Positions 36,020-47,850 of a stretch of 64,000 bases of DNA are shown one piece after another. Location of the stretch: NCBI GenBank assembly GCA_026936325.1, contig JAPTHN010000001.1, forward strand, positions 100,703,859 to 100,767,858. The letters run 5' to 3'. Within the stretch, counting starts at the first letter, position 1; every line of letters starts with the position of its first letter. Source of the stretch: Platynereis dumerilii (Eukaryota > Annelida > Polychaeta > Phyllodocida > Nereididae). The notes under the pieces are model-generated. The model saw only the letters and a list, made by a program, of their open reading frames with translations, had not been told where the DNA came from and did not search any database. The position numbers were made by a program, and so were the translations under genes.

Positions 36020-38160
36020 TATAATAATAATAAGAATAATAGTAAGTATTTATATAGCGCCAGTAAAGTGCTCATTAGTGCTTGTTTGGATTGGCCAATA
36101 TTTCTGTAGTATTTTGCAAAAAGATATGTTTTCAATCGCTTTTTGAAGTTATCCAGTGTTATTGATTTGCGTACATTTTCTGGCAGTCCATTCCAAAGCT
36201 GTGGTGATGAATAGGAGAAGGCTCTATGTTAACTTGTTTTGATTTAATAAGACTGGTACCTCTAGGAACAGTTTGCCATTGCAGCGGAGATTCAGGTCAT
36301 TTTCAGGTTTTGAGTTGAAAGAGACTTTTGAGGTATTGAGGTGCTTGATTATTCACAAATTTCTATGTGGAGACCAGTGTATCTCTTTCCAATAATGACT
36401 GCATTGGTCTTGTCTTTTTAGCCCTCAATTAGAAGTACAGCAGAGTTTTGAGCCACCCGGGGTTTATTAATCACTTGTTTGGATGAACCATAGAGCAACC
36501 CATTGCCATAGTCTAACTGAGGAGTGACTAATGCATTCACAGTTGTCTTGATTGACTCTTTGCTCAGTGACTTACGGAGTTTTGAGATGTTTAAAGTTTA
36601 TAATAAGCATTTTGACTCATTTTGTGTACTTGCTTATATGCATTGACATGTGTTTATCAAAGAATACACCTTAGTTTCTGGCATGATCTACATTGTACTG
36701 CCTTCATTTCAACATTTTCCACGCTGATTGATGACATGTTAAGTTGTTTAAGTTGAATTGGTGAGCCAATAAGAAGTGGCTCCGTCTTTTCACCATTGTT
36801 AGAGTTTGTTTTTGTGAAGAAAATTGCGTATTTCTGTGATGCACTTTTCAATTTTCTTTGTTGATTTTCCTCTTTGAGAAAATTTGGCTTGAAGGAGAGG
36901 ATAAGTTGTTCATCACCAGCATAATTTTGATCATCAACTTCAGTTTGTTCAGCTACCTTATTTATCGGGGCAATGTAGGAATTGAATAAGATTGGGCCAA
37001 GTTTTGAGCCTTGAGGGCCACCATAGGGCTACTTTAGAGGTAGCTTGTTTGATATTCCGTGTCATTCATTTGTACAGACTGAGATCTATTGGTGATCTAT
37101 AATTTGAACCAATTTATAGCAAAACCGTCAATACCACATTTGTCTTTAAATTTTGTCTCAATCTTTTCAAAAGGATGTCATGGTCAATTGTATCAAAATC
37201 TCCAGATAAGTCTAATAGTACCAGCATCTTAACTTCACCACAGCTCATGTTTAGCAAGACATCATTGTGAATTTTTGTCAATAGAGTTTCGGTAATGAAA
37301 TTTGCCTTGTATGCTGATTGTTTTTTATCATCCGGGCTACTTTGTGTGAGGTGATAGGTGTATTGACAGCACCCTCTATAAATTTACTCAGAAAGGAATG
37401 GTTTGAAACTGGTCTGTAATTTTTTTTTATGAGATCAGGGCAATTTTTCTTCAGGAACAGTTTTACCAGAGTGTGTTTCAGTTCACTAGGCATTTTACCT
37501 TGTCTGAGTGATGCATTGTCTATTTTAGCCATGATGGGGAGAAACTCATCCGTGCATTCCAGTTAGCCATGTTGGTGTTGTGTCTAAGTTGCGGTGCTTC
37601 ACAGGCATATCAGTGATGATTTTCTTAATCTCAATCTCTGTGTTTTGAATTGACTTAGTTTTTGACCGGAATATGTCTCAACATCATCAACAGCACTGGT
37701 GCTGTTTGTGTCTAATTTGAATCCTATTTGCATGATTTGTCATCAAAGAATTTGTTCAAATCATTTGCAAGATCTTCTTCATTTACATGATGTGCAGAGG
37801 TAGTTCGTGTTTTCTGTTAAGGCTAGAATTGAGGATATTAAACATCGCCTTTGAGTTGCCCTTTGTTTTTTCAACATTTTTCTTAAGCTCATTTGATTTT
37901 AGTTGATTTAGCCTGTCATTTAGCTCGCTTCGTTTTCCTTAAATATCTCCCAGTATGTCTCCATTTTCTTTCTGCCTTTCTTTTTACTGGTCTTAAGATT
38001 CTTGATATCAGCATTTGTGAAGGTGTCGGTTTCCGAAGTGTTACTTGTTTGATCTTTATTGGTGCATCTTTGTCAAGCAGCTTTTTGGTTGAGTTAAATA
38101 CAGGGACACAACTCTACTTAGATCATCAGTCTTTTGTTGTTGTGGACCCTTCTGAGCAAG
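36020..38160 (-). mobile_element. L2/CR1-like LINE, 3' part (reverse transcriptase to 3' end)
   Basis: Reading leftward, conceptual translation in shifting frames gives the linker after the endonuclease (LLDKDAPIKIKQVTLRK), reverse-transcriptase fingers (NYRPVSNHSFLSKFIEG near 37400), palm (DLSGDFDTIDHDILL near 37205), GGPQGSKLGPILFNSYI near 37000, YAGD in place of the catalytic YADD, KTEPLLIGSP, the C-terminal signatures LVTPQLDYGNGLLYG and SPQLWNGLPENVR, and a 3' end GCGCTATATAAATAC followed by an ATT-rich tail at 36020-36045. Many frame breaks and the lost catalytic aspartate show a dead copy. Its 5' continuation lies at 41921-42115, beyond a later LINE insertion. The order of motifs and the 3' end suit L2; CR1 is the alternative. 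Confidence 0.85.
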
Positions 38161-38680
38161 ATGCAGACAGATATTAATCTAAAATTTAGATACATTGATG
38201 TCCCAGACTATATTAGATCATATAAATGCATTGTTAGAAAAGCAAAAATGTTATATTGGAATGACAAATTTGAATATGTAAAACATAACATGAAGCAAAC
38301 CTGGACTAATATCAATAATGTTCTAAGCAAGTCCAAAAATAAAAAAGAATTCCCTGAAAAATTCTACTGTGATGGATCCGAAATATCAGATGATACCGAA
38401 ATTGCCAACCAATTTAACAAGCACTATATAAATGTTGGTCCCTCTCTCGCAAATCAAATACCTCCCTTTCCTGGAAATGCCCTTGATTATCTACCAACTA
38501 ATAATAATCCAAATAGCTTCTTTTTTGATCCCTGCACTCCATCCGAAATAACCACAACAATAAATTCTTTAAAACCAAAAGTAAGCTGTGGACATGATAA
38601 TGTAAGCACGAAATTAGTAAAGCAAACTGCTAACAACATAACAATCCCTCTTTGCCACATTGCTAATATTTCCATGCAAC
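38161..38680 (+). mobile_element. Jockey/CR1-superfamily LINE, 5' truncated, first RT segment
   Basis: An open frame runs from about 38164 to 38694. It begins in the linker between endonuclease and reverse transcriptase (motif TWTNINNVLSKSKNKKEFPE) and reaches the start of the RT fingers (SCGHDNVSTKLVK, then IANISMQ). The endonuclease is missing, the usual result of incomplete reverse transcription at insertion. The frame is interrupted at 38682 by a DNA element and resumes in the same sense at 39798, where QGIFPSSMKIAKVIPVY follows directly. The insertion target was the minus-strand L2-like LINE. Confidence 0.88.
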
Positions 38681-38681
38681 A

Positions 38682-39200
38682 CATTCTCCCGTAGTCAGAA
38701 GCTCCTGTGCAGCCGAGCTTGGCTTGCCCAGTGAGCCTCTGACTCGGTTGGCACTAATTTGTGTGGTTATGCATCTGAGCTGCGAAGGACAACCTTCGCA
38801 CCCAATCAGAGAGACTGTTACAATTAAGTGTTGGTCATTGTATAACAGTGTTTCTCGCAAGTGATTGTGAACTGTAATCTCATTGAAATGTAACAGCTGT
38901 GAAGTTGAGGGGATTACTGGCTCTTCAGAAAAACAGTTTGAACAAATCAGCACCTCATCTTTTAAATATTGGCCAATAATTTGGTGCATGAATTTATTTT
39001 TTCCTTAAATCTCGAATGATTGAATAATATAGATTGAATATAGATTGAATAATATTGATTAGATAGATAGATAGATAGATGGATAGATGGATAGATAGAT
39101 AGATAGATTCACCAAACTTTAAAAAGAAATTATTTATATAAACCTTTATACCTTTATTATATATATATATAGGTTTTTATTGATAGATAGACAGATAGAC

Positions 39201-39286
<86 letters not shown>

Positions 39287-39788
39287 ACTTTATTTCATGA
39301 GGGTGAACGTATTAAGTAAAAATACTTATACCCCCCCCCCCCAAAGATCTTATGGCTGCCACTGCAGTGAGCTTTTGTATGGATATGCGTTCTGAACATG
39401 TCAAACTTGGACCAAGTCAATCACTTTCCAAGGGGCTGTCTTGAGAAGCAACTTAATGACCAATCAGGTTATAATTAAATGCATGGCTGATGATGAATGA
39501 CATCTGAATTGTTCACAGTTTTAGGAGTGTTTGGTTTTAGTAATAATCAGTCATTTCACAGTTTATGTATTTCTTCATATGACAGTTTCTTGTTTTTAGT
39601 TGGTATGTTTTGTTTTATTGTTCAACATTCATGGTTTGCTTGCATTGAAATGAAAGCTGCCTTCTGGTTGGCTGAAACCACTGGGGCATGGCTGATCTAA
39701 ATGTGACCAAAACCACAGGAAAAACTATCAACAGAGTCAAAGCCTCGCTGTGCCAGCTCGCACAAGAGGCTTTGACAATGGGAAAATG
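38682..39788. mobile_element. TIR element with 9-bp target duplication, inside the LINE
   Basis: Target duplications CATGCAACA (38673-38681) and CATGCAGCA (39789-39797) differ at one base. The element's ends are inverted repeats: CATTCTCCCGTAGTCA on the left and CATTTTCCCATTGTCA read inward from the right, with similarity continuing through CTCYTGTGC and CTYTGACTCNGTTG for about 70-90 bases. The interior has no transposase frame and carries two GATA arrays. A 9-bp duplication with long TIRs suits Mutator-like elements; hAT (8 bp) is the alternative. Confidence 0.8.
39056..39286. repeat. Two (GATA)n arrays
   Basis: Arrays at 39056-39109 and 39181-39286 are separated by A+T-rich sequence. The second abuts AAACTTTATTTCATGAGGG (39286-39304). 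Read on the minus strand, this is a 3'-end-like sequence, AATAAAGTTTATC, running into (TATC)n. The array could therefore be the tail of a short retroposon. Confidence 0.8.
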
Positions 39789-39797
39789 CATGCAGCA

Positions 39798-41915
39798 AGG
39801 TATATTCCCTTCTTCTATGAAAATAGCGAAAGTAATCCCAGTATATGAAAAAGAAAACAAATCTTATTTTGTAAACTACAGACCTATTTCACTTCTCCCA
39901 GGCTTTTCTAAAATTCTAGAAAAATTGGTTCATAAGAGACTGCTAAAATTTCTTTCCAATAATGACATACTTACAATATCACAGTACGGATTTCAACCTA
40001 ACATGTCAACAGAATTTGCAATACTTGAACTGCAGGACAGGATTGTTAAAGCAATAGCTTCTAGAAAATATTGTCTAGGATTTTTTATTGACTTAACAAA
40101 AGCTTTCGATACCTTAAACCATAACCTACTAATATCAAAACTGCAACATATAGGAATAAGAGGGTCAGCGCTAAATTGGTTTATCAGTTATTTAGAAAAT
40201 CGTCAGCAGTATGTTTCATACAAATCTACTCACTCTACTCAGCTAAAAATTACCTGTGGGGTACCCCAGGGTTCCATCCTAGGCCCACTACTCTTTTTAA
40301 TATATATTAATGATATTGATAATGCACTAAATAGCTCAAAAAATATCCTTTTCGCAGATGACACAACTCTCTTATTAACAAATAGTGATCTCAACATTCT
40401 TATACAGGAAACTAACAAAGAAATTAGAATATTATATAAATGGTTCTGTCTTAACAAGTTATCACTCAACATAAAAAAACGAATTATATCATATTCCACA
40501 GCCATAATAAAAACATCCCTAGTAACATAAATCCTATTGTTATAAATGACACGCAAATAGATCAGGTTGACAATGTAAAATTCCTAGGAGTATACTTTGA
40601 CAATAAGCTTAATTGGAAAGTACATCTTAACAACAAATCAAATCAAATCATAAAAGTCATAGCAATTCTTGCCAGATTAAAGCATACTCTCCCCTCATAC
40701 ATACTAAAAACTATTTATACATCATTAATATCCCCACATTTAAATTATGGAATAATAGCATGGGGAAACATACAAAACAAAGAAATGAAACGTCTTATCA
40801 CACTTCAAAAGAAAGCTGTCCGCCTGATAGACAATAAGCGTTATAATAGCCACACTTCTCCTATCTTTAAAAAACTACATTTGCTAAACTTGAACGACTT
40901 ATTTACTTTGAGCTGCTGCAAATTTTATCAAAAATCCTTTAAAAACATACTACGACCATATTTTCTCAGCCAGTTTCAAGCCAACAATCAAGTACATCAC
41001 TATGAAACAAGACAACAAAGCAATATTCATTGTCTCAATATCAGAACTTCCATAGAAAAACAGTCACTAAATTATAAAATATCTACAACATGGAATAATC
41101 TTCCTTCCTCAATTACTTCAAAAGCATGCCTATCCCCACAATCATTTTCCAAGAAACTTAAAAAATACTTTGTGTCGAATTATCAGGAAAATTGTTCTAT
41201 TCCAAATTGCAATGTTTGCCTTCATTAGCCTCCTTATATATATACATAGAAGTAGATTAACTTCCCGAAAATTTTAGTTTTAAAATAATTTATCAAAATT
41301 AATTTTTTATCCAACCTCCCCTCCCCTATAACATAAGAATCCCCCCCCCCACCTACTATATTCAAAGTATGTGTGTAATAATTTGAATTTTATGCTCAAA
41401 TATTTTAAGATATTTTTCAAGTCAGTTACTATGGACAGAGTAAAAATTGTGTTATCTCTTTTTACAAATCAAGTAAAATAATTAATATTGTGTATATCTT
41501 TATATGTTGCCATAGGATAACCACAAATGTAATTGTTGCGTATCTATTTTATTATATTATATTTTTTATATTTGAATATGCCACCTATTGATTGATTTGA
41601 GGATCATAACATTCATTTGAATTATACCATTACTTAATTGTCTTCTTCTTTTTTTAAATTTTTTTTTTCTTAAGCTATTGCATATTTTCTGAATATTTTA
41701 ATGTCACCCAGAATAACAGATGCCATTAATCATCCATCTCATCTCATCTCATTTCATTTCACAAAGGGGTGTCCAACCCACAAACTGCAGAGTTTCTATG
41801 GGCACCCCTCAACATCACATTATATAACATTTCACCATATGTTGTCCTGCTATTGATCTATGTGGATGTTGAAAATAAATTTCTATTTCTTCTTTCTTCT
41901 TTCTTCTTCCTTAAT
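39798..41915 (+). mobile_element. Jockey/CR1-superfamily LINE, main RT segment, C-terminus and 3' UTR
   Basis: The frame continues from the first segment to 40530 with the full RT palm: NYRPISLLPGFSKILEKL, FIDLTKAFDTLNHNLL, GVPQGSILGPLLFLIYIND and FADDTT, the catalytic box being intact. One frameshift near 40490 moves the reading to a second frame that stays open to the stop at 41226-41228, carrying FLGVYFDNKLNWKVHL, the thumb region, WNNLPSS and a short Cys-containing tail (CSIPNCNVCLH). The 3' UTR of about 690 bases ends TGTTGAAAATAAATTTC with TTCTTTC repeats. Apart from 5' truncation, one frameshift and the nested element, this copy is well preserved and hence young compared with its L2-like host. 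Confidence 0.9.
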
Positions 41916-41920
41916 TCTTC

Positions 41921-42115
41921 GGAATGCTATTTTCTTTTTTGGATTCTTGCCTTTGGCCAATTCCATGTTGAAAAGGATGCAATGGTGATCTGAAAGCAGT
42001 GCGCCGACAACACAACCTTTGAGACTAGAACATTTACAGGTTATAAGTAAGTCCAAAGTGTTTTCACTTTTGTGAGTTGGAGCTGTAACATGTTGTTCAA
42101 GGTTAAACATTTAAA
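41921..42115 (-). mobile_element. L2/CR1-like LINE, 5' fragment (end of endonuclease)
   Basis: Minus-strand translation gives FNLEQHVTAPTHKSENTLDL then LLSDHHCILFNMELAKGK and FRRIK, the C-terminal signatures of the LINE apurinic-type endonuclease (PTH...TLDL and SDH). Order and strand place it directly upstream of the linker at 38160, with the plus-strand LINE inserted between. Similarity is lost at about 42115, so the 5' end is truncated or decayed. Confidence 0.85.
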
Positions 42116-44074
42116 TCACGAAGTTTAAATTAAAATATAATGATATGCACTAAATTGCGTATTAAATTAAGTCAAACTATTAATAATTTTAACAGAATTT
42201 CTTCGTCCTCTGTGCAGGTGTGAGACTGTTGCCAACTGGTAACCAGGGATAATCAGATCCTACATTAGGTAGATGTTAATAAATAAAAGAAGGAAATAAT
42301 TATGACACCCATCTATAGCCAAATCAGGTTGCTAATACTGAAATTGGAATCTTCAACGAAATGTAATACATGATTTCCAAAACTACAATCACTTCATTGA
42401 AAATCAGTCTTCGGTGCTAAGTGGGCTGATATCATAATTTGCACAATATGAAACTGAAGCATAACATCATAGGTTATCATTTATTTGATATATCCAATTA
42501 GATAAATAGCATGGTGGTGTCTTGATTCAGTTGATTGTACCTTTCATGGTAGATCATATTAGGCGAACAACTATTTTAGGGCCTATATATGATTGCATAA
42601 TGACATATGGCTTTATCAAAGGCAATGTTTCCTTAATCATGACTGTTTTGTATCACATTGCTATGGATGAATGAATGAATTTATATCGCCAACTCTTCTA
42701 TTGCTTCACATCTTACCTCACATTTTCCATACAGACAACATTTTAGGATGCTCTCCTGCATGGACTTAATTTACAATGACTTTTCCTGAAAATCCATCTA
42801 GCTTTTTATGATCATCCATACTTTTGTCATTTTGCCTTCATGGCACTTGAGTTAATATCACTATATAATTATGATACATTTCCCTCAAATCTACGAACAA
42901 TCACTTCTTTGTTCACCTTTTCCCAAACTTATATCTCATGGCATTGTGTAATCTCGATTTATCCAACGGGCATTCTAGTACAAAAACATAACTTCAGTAT
43001 CAACAGTATCAACAAGGTAGATTTCCTGACAAAATGAAACTATTGCCCATGCATAAAATGTCCGTATATATTTCCACAACACTGCCTCACTATACATCAT
43101 TGATCACATATCTACAATTGTTCCATGACCTCCAAAGCTGTGTGCGCTCTGATTGGTTCAGAACATTATCTTTTATAGGCCTATCACAATATTATCACAT
43201 GCACTATGTGGCTTTCTATTTTCTTATTTTCTGAATGAATAGGCCTACTTCTGAGCAAGATTTTTTAATGGATAAGTAAACACTTGTATAATATTATTAG
43301 ATATATACTGCAGTCGCATGCATGGGAGATCACTGCTAATGTTTTTTTTTTTTTAAAGGGCTGATGTTTCTCAGAAATCGTGTGTAGTTATTTTAGGAAA
43401 ATTCTGAAAAAGAAAACTGTTACGAGTCATGGCGTGACAAATTCAGTGTTGCATTAATGCATGAGGTCACCAGACTATTGTCTTGATTCCTTCGAGGCTT
43501 CGACTATATAGTCAGATCGTTTTTGGTGTGTGCAAAGTGTCATAGGACCACGCAGTTGGCCAAGATGGATCCCACGAAATAGGACAGATTAAGAAATGTT
43601 GAGACCCTGAGGGAGGAAGGCGTAGGCCTATATATATAATGTATGTGTATGAATTACTTTGTGAGCAGTTAATTTACATGGAGTGACTATATTTATCAGG
43701 GAGAAAGACTGATCGATCATTCAATAGAGGAGCCTTCCTATGGAAAATATAAAACTTAAATATCTTCATGCGAAAGGAAGAGATGGTGAGTAAATATATT
43801 TAAGAATGTTTTAGAAATCTATTCTAACCAGAAGAAGCAACGAAATTGAGATTTTAGGTAATTTTGTGAGCTAAAACTGTGAAATTGCATCAAGGCCCTG
43901 TCAAACGTCTGGTCCGTGACTCTCTTATTACCTCCTGCTATTACTCACCAAACATAAGAATTTGATTGGTTGGTATGAATTCATGCCTCCCAAGCACTTT
44001 ATTAAGGCCAATTTCATTTTTGTGTATTGCTCATATATATCATCATTATCATGATTCATTAGACAGCATGCTGG
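42116..44074. other. Intergenic spacer
   Basis: A+T-rich sequence without recognised genes, TIR elements or arrays. Confidence 0.5.
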
Positions 44075-45226
44075 GTAATAACAATAACAATAACAAATTT
44101 TTATTTAACGTCACGCTACAGTATTAAAAGACAACACTAGCCACAAGGCTATTAGGTGACAAGTAAAAACAAAGAAATAAAAAACCAATGATGTATATAC
44201 AATGATTAGATGATGCATATATATATGTGGAAGGTGACTTAACAAAATTGTTGGCCTGATACATTAACAGTCTAATCTTTCTCTGCCATATAGTAACTCA
44301 TTAAGATCGTTTACATTAAAATGCTCATGACACAGCAAAGATTTAAAATTATTTAAACTATCAGTTGTCTTAGCAGCATTTGGTAAGCTATTCCAAATTT
44401 TGGGTCCCATATACGAGAAACATTTTTGACCATACTTAATTGTCCTAGGGCGTCGAAGTACATAATCATTGACGTGCCTATTATTGTATACATTGTTACG
44501 TCTCTTGAATAACTGAGATATATAAGAAGGAGTAATGTCATTATAACATTTAAACATTTCTACTGCAATTTTATATATATTTAATTTTACAATACCTTGC
44601 ACATTATATTTTGATAAAAGTTCAGTACTATTACATTCAAAATCATTATAAACAAAGCGAATGGCTCTATTTTGGACCTTTTGTAACTTAACAATGTCAC
44701 CCTTATTACAGAACGCCCATATTAAAGGGCAATAATCAAAATTAGCTTTAATAAAGGAATTATAGATAACTACCTTCGTCTCTTCATCAAGAACATTACA
44801 TAATCTATATATTGCATTAACCTGCTTGCCTGTTTTTTTACAAATATTATCAATATGGTTACTAAAATCCATTTTGTTGTCAATAAGAACACCAAGATGT
44901 TTAACAGCAGATTGACATTCTATCATATGACCCTGAATATTTAGATATTCCAAATCAGGAGAAGTACCAAATATTATTACCTGAAACTTATCAGGATTTG
45001 AGATAATACCATTTACATCAAACCACTTGGAGATACTAACAATATTGTTTTCTAGAAGTTTTTTGAGATCAACATTAGTGTTGGCTGAACAGGACAAAAC
45101 GTTATCGTCTGCATAATTATATATGGTACTATAGGAAGTTACATGGAAAACATCGTTTATAAAAATATTAAAAGCAGATGGCCCTATAACTGAGCCCTGC
45201 GGAACACCTTTGATAATTTTTGACCA
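44075..45226 (-). mobile_element. LINE, 5' truncated (RT palm C-half to 3' end)
   Basis: The minus-strand frame starts at about 45226 with GVPQGSVIGPSAFNIFIND, continues through NYADDN with an intact catalytic pair, then the ORF to the stop at 44264: HLGVLIDNKMDFSNHI, YCPLIWAFCNKGDIVKLQKV and GPKIWNSLP. No frame break was seen over about 320 codons. The 3' UTR ends in TTATTG repeats at 44075-44095 and contains a small hairpin around TAGCC...GGCTA. Clade: CR1/jockey superfamily. The intact frame suggests a recent insertion. Confidence 0.9.
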
Positions 45227-45451
45227 TTAACGGCCTAGTTGTAAAACATAAAAAAATAAAAACAAGTTCTTCACCTAAAGGAGAAGGGTGGTCCGGTAGG
45301 GACAGGCTAGGGGGTTGACTCTTGTAGAGGTGCATGAGACATGACAATATTTATTTTCTTGAAGTATTCTTTTTATTAAACAGTAACAAATCGTGGATAT
45401 ATTAATTGAGAACAAGAACAAGTAGTTATATAACCAGAACATGTTTTACCC
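45227..45451. other. Spacer
   Basis: Short unique A+T-rich sequence between the truncated LINE and the 5-bp-duplication TIR element; nothing recognised. Confidence 0.5.
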
Positions 45452-45456
45452 ATTGT

Positions 45457-47845
45457 CACTGTGGCAAAACTGGACGAGGGTAACTGAGTTACCCTCGTCC
45501 CTAAAATAACCTTAAATATTATGTAACAATGAATCTGAGCAAATAAGCACAGTTAGCATTTATCTGAGTATTGTATGACCATCATAAGACACCGAAAATG
45601 AAATTACAACAAACTTTAAGCACTTGTGGAGGCTGTGGAGGTCAGGAAATGGCTTAAAGCACCACTCAAATGACGAGGGTAACTGTTTCTCAAGACGAGG
45701 GTAACTGTGATCATGCCTTTGGCTATGACGAGGGTAACTGCCCTATTATGGCTCACAGTCATCAACCATAATAAGAAGTAACAAGACTGTAAAAATTGCT
45801 CGGATTTGCCAAACTACATCAACTTCCAACTTTAAGTTTTTGTGCGAAATTTCTTCAACTTGAACTTCAAGACAAATTTTCATGTCCTTTGGACATGTTT
45901 TTCACACTATTGAGGCATTTTCAATGTCATAAATAGATATTATTGAATTGTTACCATAGCTACGAATCATTACCTTTTGGTCACAGGTCTTCACATTAAC
46001 AAAATTATGAAGCAATCCTAACATTTCCTGAGATGGTTGCTACAGACAATTTTAGTTAGGCGTAATTGGCTAACTGAGAGCCTATCTCTATATTTGATGT
46101 CCATTTTTCATTCCAAACTTTCTTAATCTGTAAAAAGGACATTAATTAATATTGATATATGGTGAACTGTTATCCTTGTCCTTTAAATACCAGACAAATT
46201 TCATGTTTTTCACAAGACTTTGTCTTATATTAAGTTATATATCTTATAGTTTGTATCAGTATTTAGGTGAAATCCAGCGCATGATTTTGGGTACAATATG
46301 GTTGGCACTTGTAGAATATTGTAATGCACAATCAGCTCGAAATTAGGTATTAGTGAAGTTCTATCTTGGGCACTTGTCATGCTTATCATTAAATAGCAAG
46401 AAGGATTGATCAATTATGGCCTACCAGTTGAAAGGTCACTGTCCGACTCAAGGATAGTGTTTTTTGTAACACTTTATCATCCATTCCTATGTGAACATGA
46501 AGGCCCAGTTACCTATCTGCTTCTTTGAAAAACACGTTTTATGGGATATTCACTGAATATGTAGGCCTACACTTGTAATTACAGTAAAATAAATGATGAG
46601 TAGGCCTACGTACATCTACTCGTGGGCATTCAGTGACCTCACAGCAAGCCCTATCAATACATTGATCTCACTGATGAGACTGTGGATCAGATCAGTAAGT
46701 GACTCGTTTCGGGAGTATATAATACTATATATATAAAAAGAGCATACCAGCTGTGCATGCTAGCAGGAATCATTTTTGTAGTACAATCGGAGTACATTTC
46801 AGAAATTCAAATAATTTGAGCGCTTCAAATGGGCTCCTCTTTGCTCTGGGTGTCAATCAGCCATGGTCCGTAATTTGGCCATACATACATGCAGGGCTTT
46901 GGAGTTGGGTATTAAGTGAACTGACTCCGACTCCCGACCCCTTTGGCTTTCTCCCGACTCTGCTCATCGGCAAATATTACATAGCTAGCAGTGGAGAAAA
47001 AGTAGTTCTACAAAGTCTTCATAGGATTTTGTACATGAATACTTCTTTAGGAAATTTTGTGTTTAATTTGGGACATATTTTACATTACTGAAACTGTGTT
47101 TTTATACATTATATTAATTATTTTTAGGAGTCAAGAGTCACCAATTTAATTTTTGACTCCGACTCCACCTGAAAGTCGAAGTTTGACTCCGACTCCAACT
47201 CCACCCAAAAACCTCCAACTCCATGGCTCCGTCTCCTGATGCCAACTCTGACTCCCTGCATACATGATACATGGAACTATTTATTTATAATTTATACCTT
47301 CATTGCATGGGATATATATCTTGAGTGGACTATTTCTCACTGAGTTATGGCCATATGACATCAATTTGATTGTTAATCACTTGAGTCTTATAACATATAC
47401 TCCAGGTGGAGTAAAAAAATTATTGTCCACTCCAATGAACAGGAAAAAAGATAGGGATTATCAGCTATTACCTTTTATTGGAATTAACTAAACATGCTCA
47501 ATCTTCATAATTTCATGTACAATTAATTTGATAACTCAGTATCCGAATGTCACTCAGATATAAAATAACCTGGCAAAAATTTACTGGTGGATGAATCTGA
47601 AATTGACACAAAGCACATGTGTGCATCATCATGTGAAGTTAAATAATGGTCAGACTCACTCCACAGAATTGATTTACTGGCACCAAGAACTGTAGCTAGG
47701 AAAATGAAGATTAACCCAACAGACTTGGGACTTTTACTTACTTCAAAGAGAACAATTCAGGTCTATGATCAGGTCTAAAAGGTATTAAGCAATATTTAAA
47801 TTATATTTTTGCAGGCAGTTACCCTCGTCCAGTTTTGCCACAGTG
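45457..47845. mobile_element. Nonautonomous TIR element with 5-bp TSD and CACTGTG ends (Transib-like?)
   Basis: Perfect 30-bp inverted ends begin CACTGTGGCAAAACTGGACG and finish in GAGGGTAACTG. They are flanked by ATTGT on both sides (45452-45456 and 47846-47850). The word GACGAGGGTAACTG recurs inside the left end at 45672, 45694 and 45727 and inverted at 45487-45500, giving a subterminal array that may bind transposase. No transposase frame is present; 375 of the 2389 bp are a later hAT-like insertion with its duplicated target. A 5-bp duplication and CAC-starting heptamer-like ends are features of Transib/RAG-type transposases, but the class is inference. Confidence 0.78.
46892..47258. mobile_element. 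hAT-like MITE with 8-bp TSD, nested
   Basis: Target duplications CATACATG at 46884-46891 and 47259-47266 are perfect. Ends start CAGGGCTTTGGAGTTGG and, read inward from the right, CAGGGAGTCAGAGTTGG. The body is rich in GACTCCGACTCC words, a pattern known from many animal hAT-type MITEs. It lies inside the CACTGTG element and so is younger than it. Confidence 0.9.
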
Positions 47846-47850
47846 ATTGT

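Noticed and set aside
39310-39370. C-run plus CCACTGCAG, resembling the right end of a CAGTGG-type MITE
   Set aside because: No matching left end or duplication nearby; more likely part of a retroposon 3' end with a (TATC)n tail.
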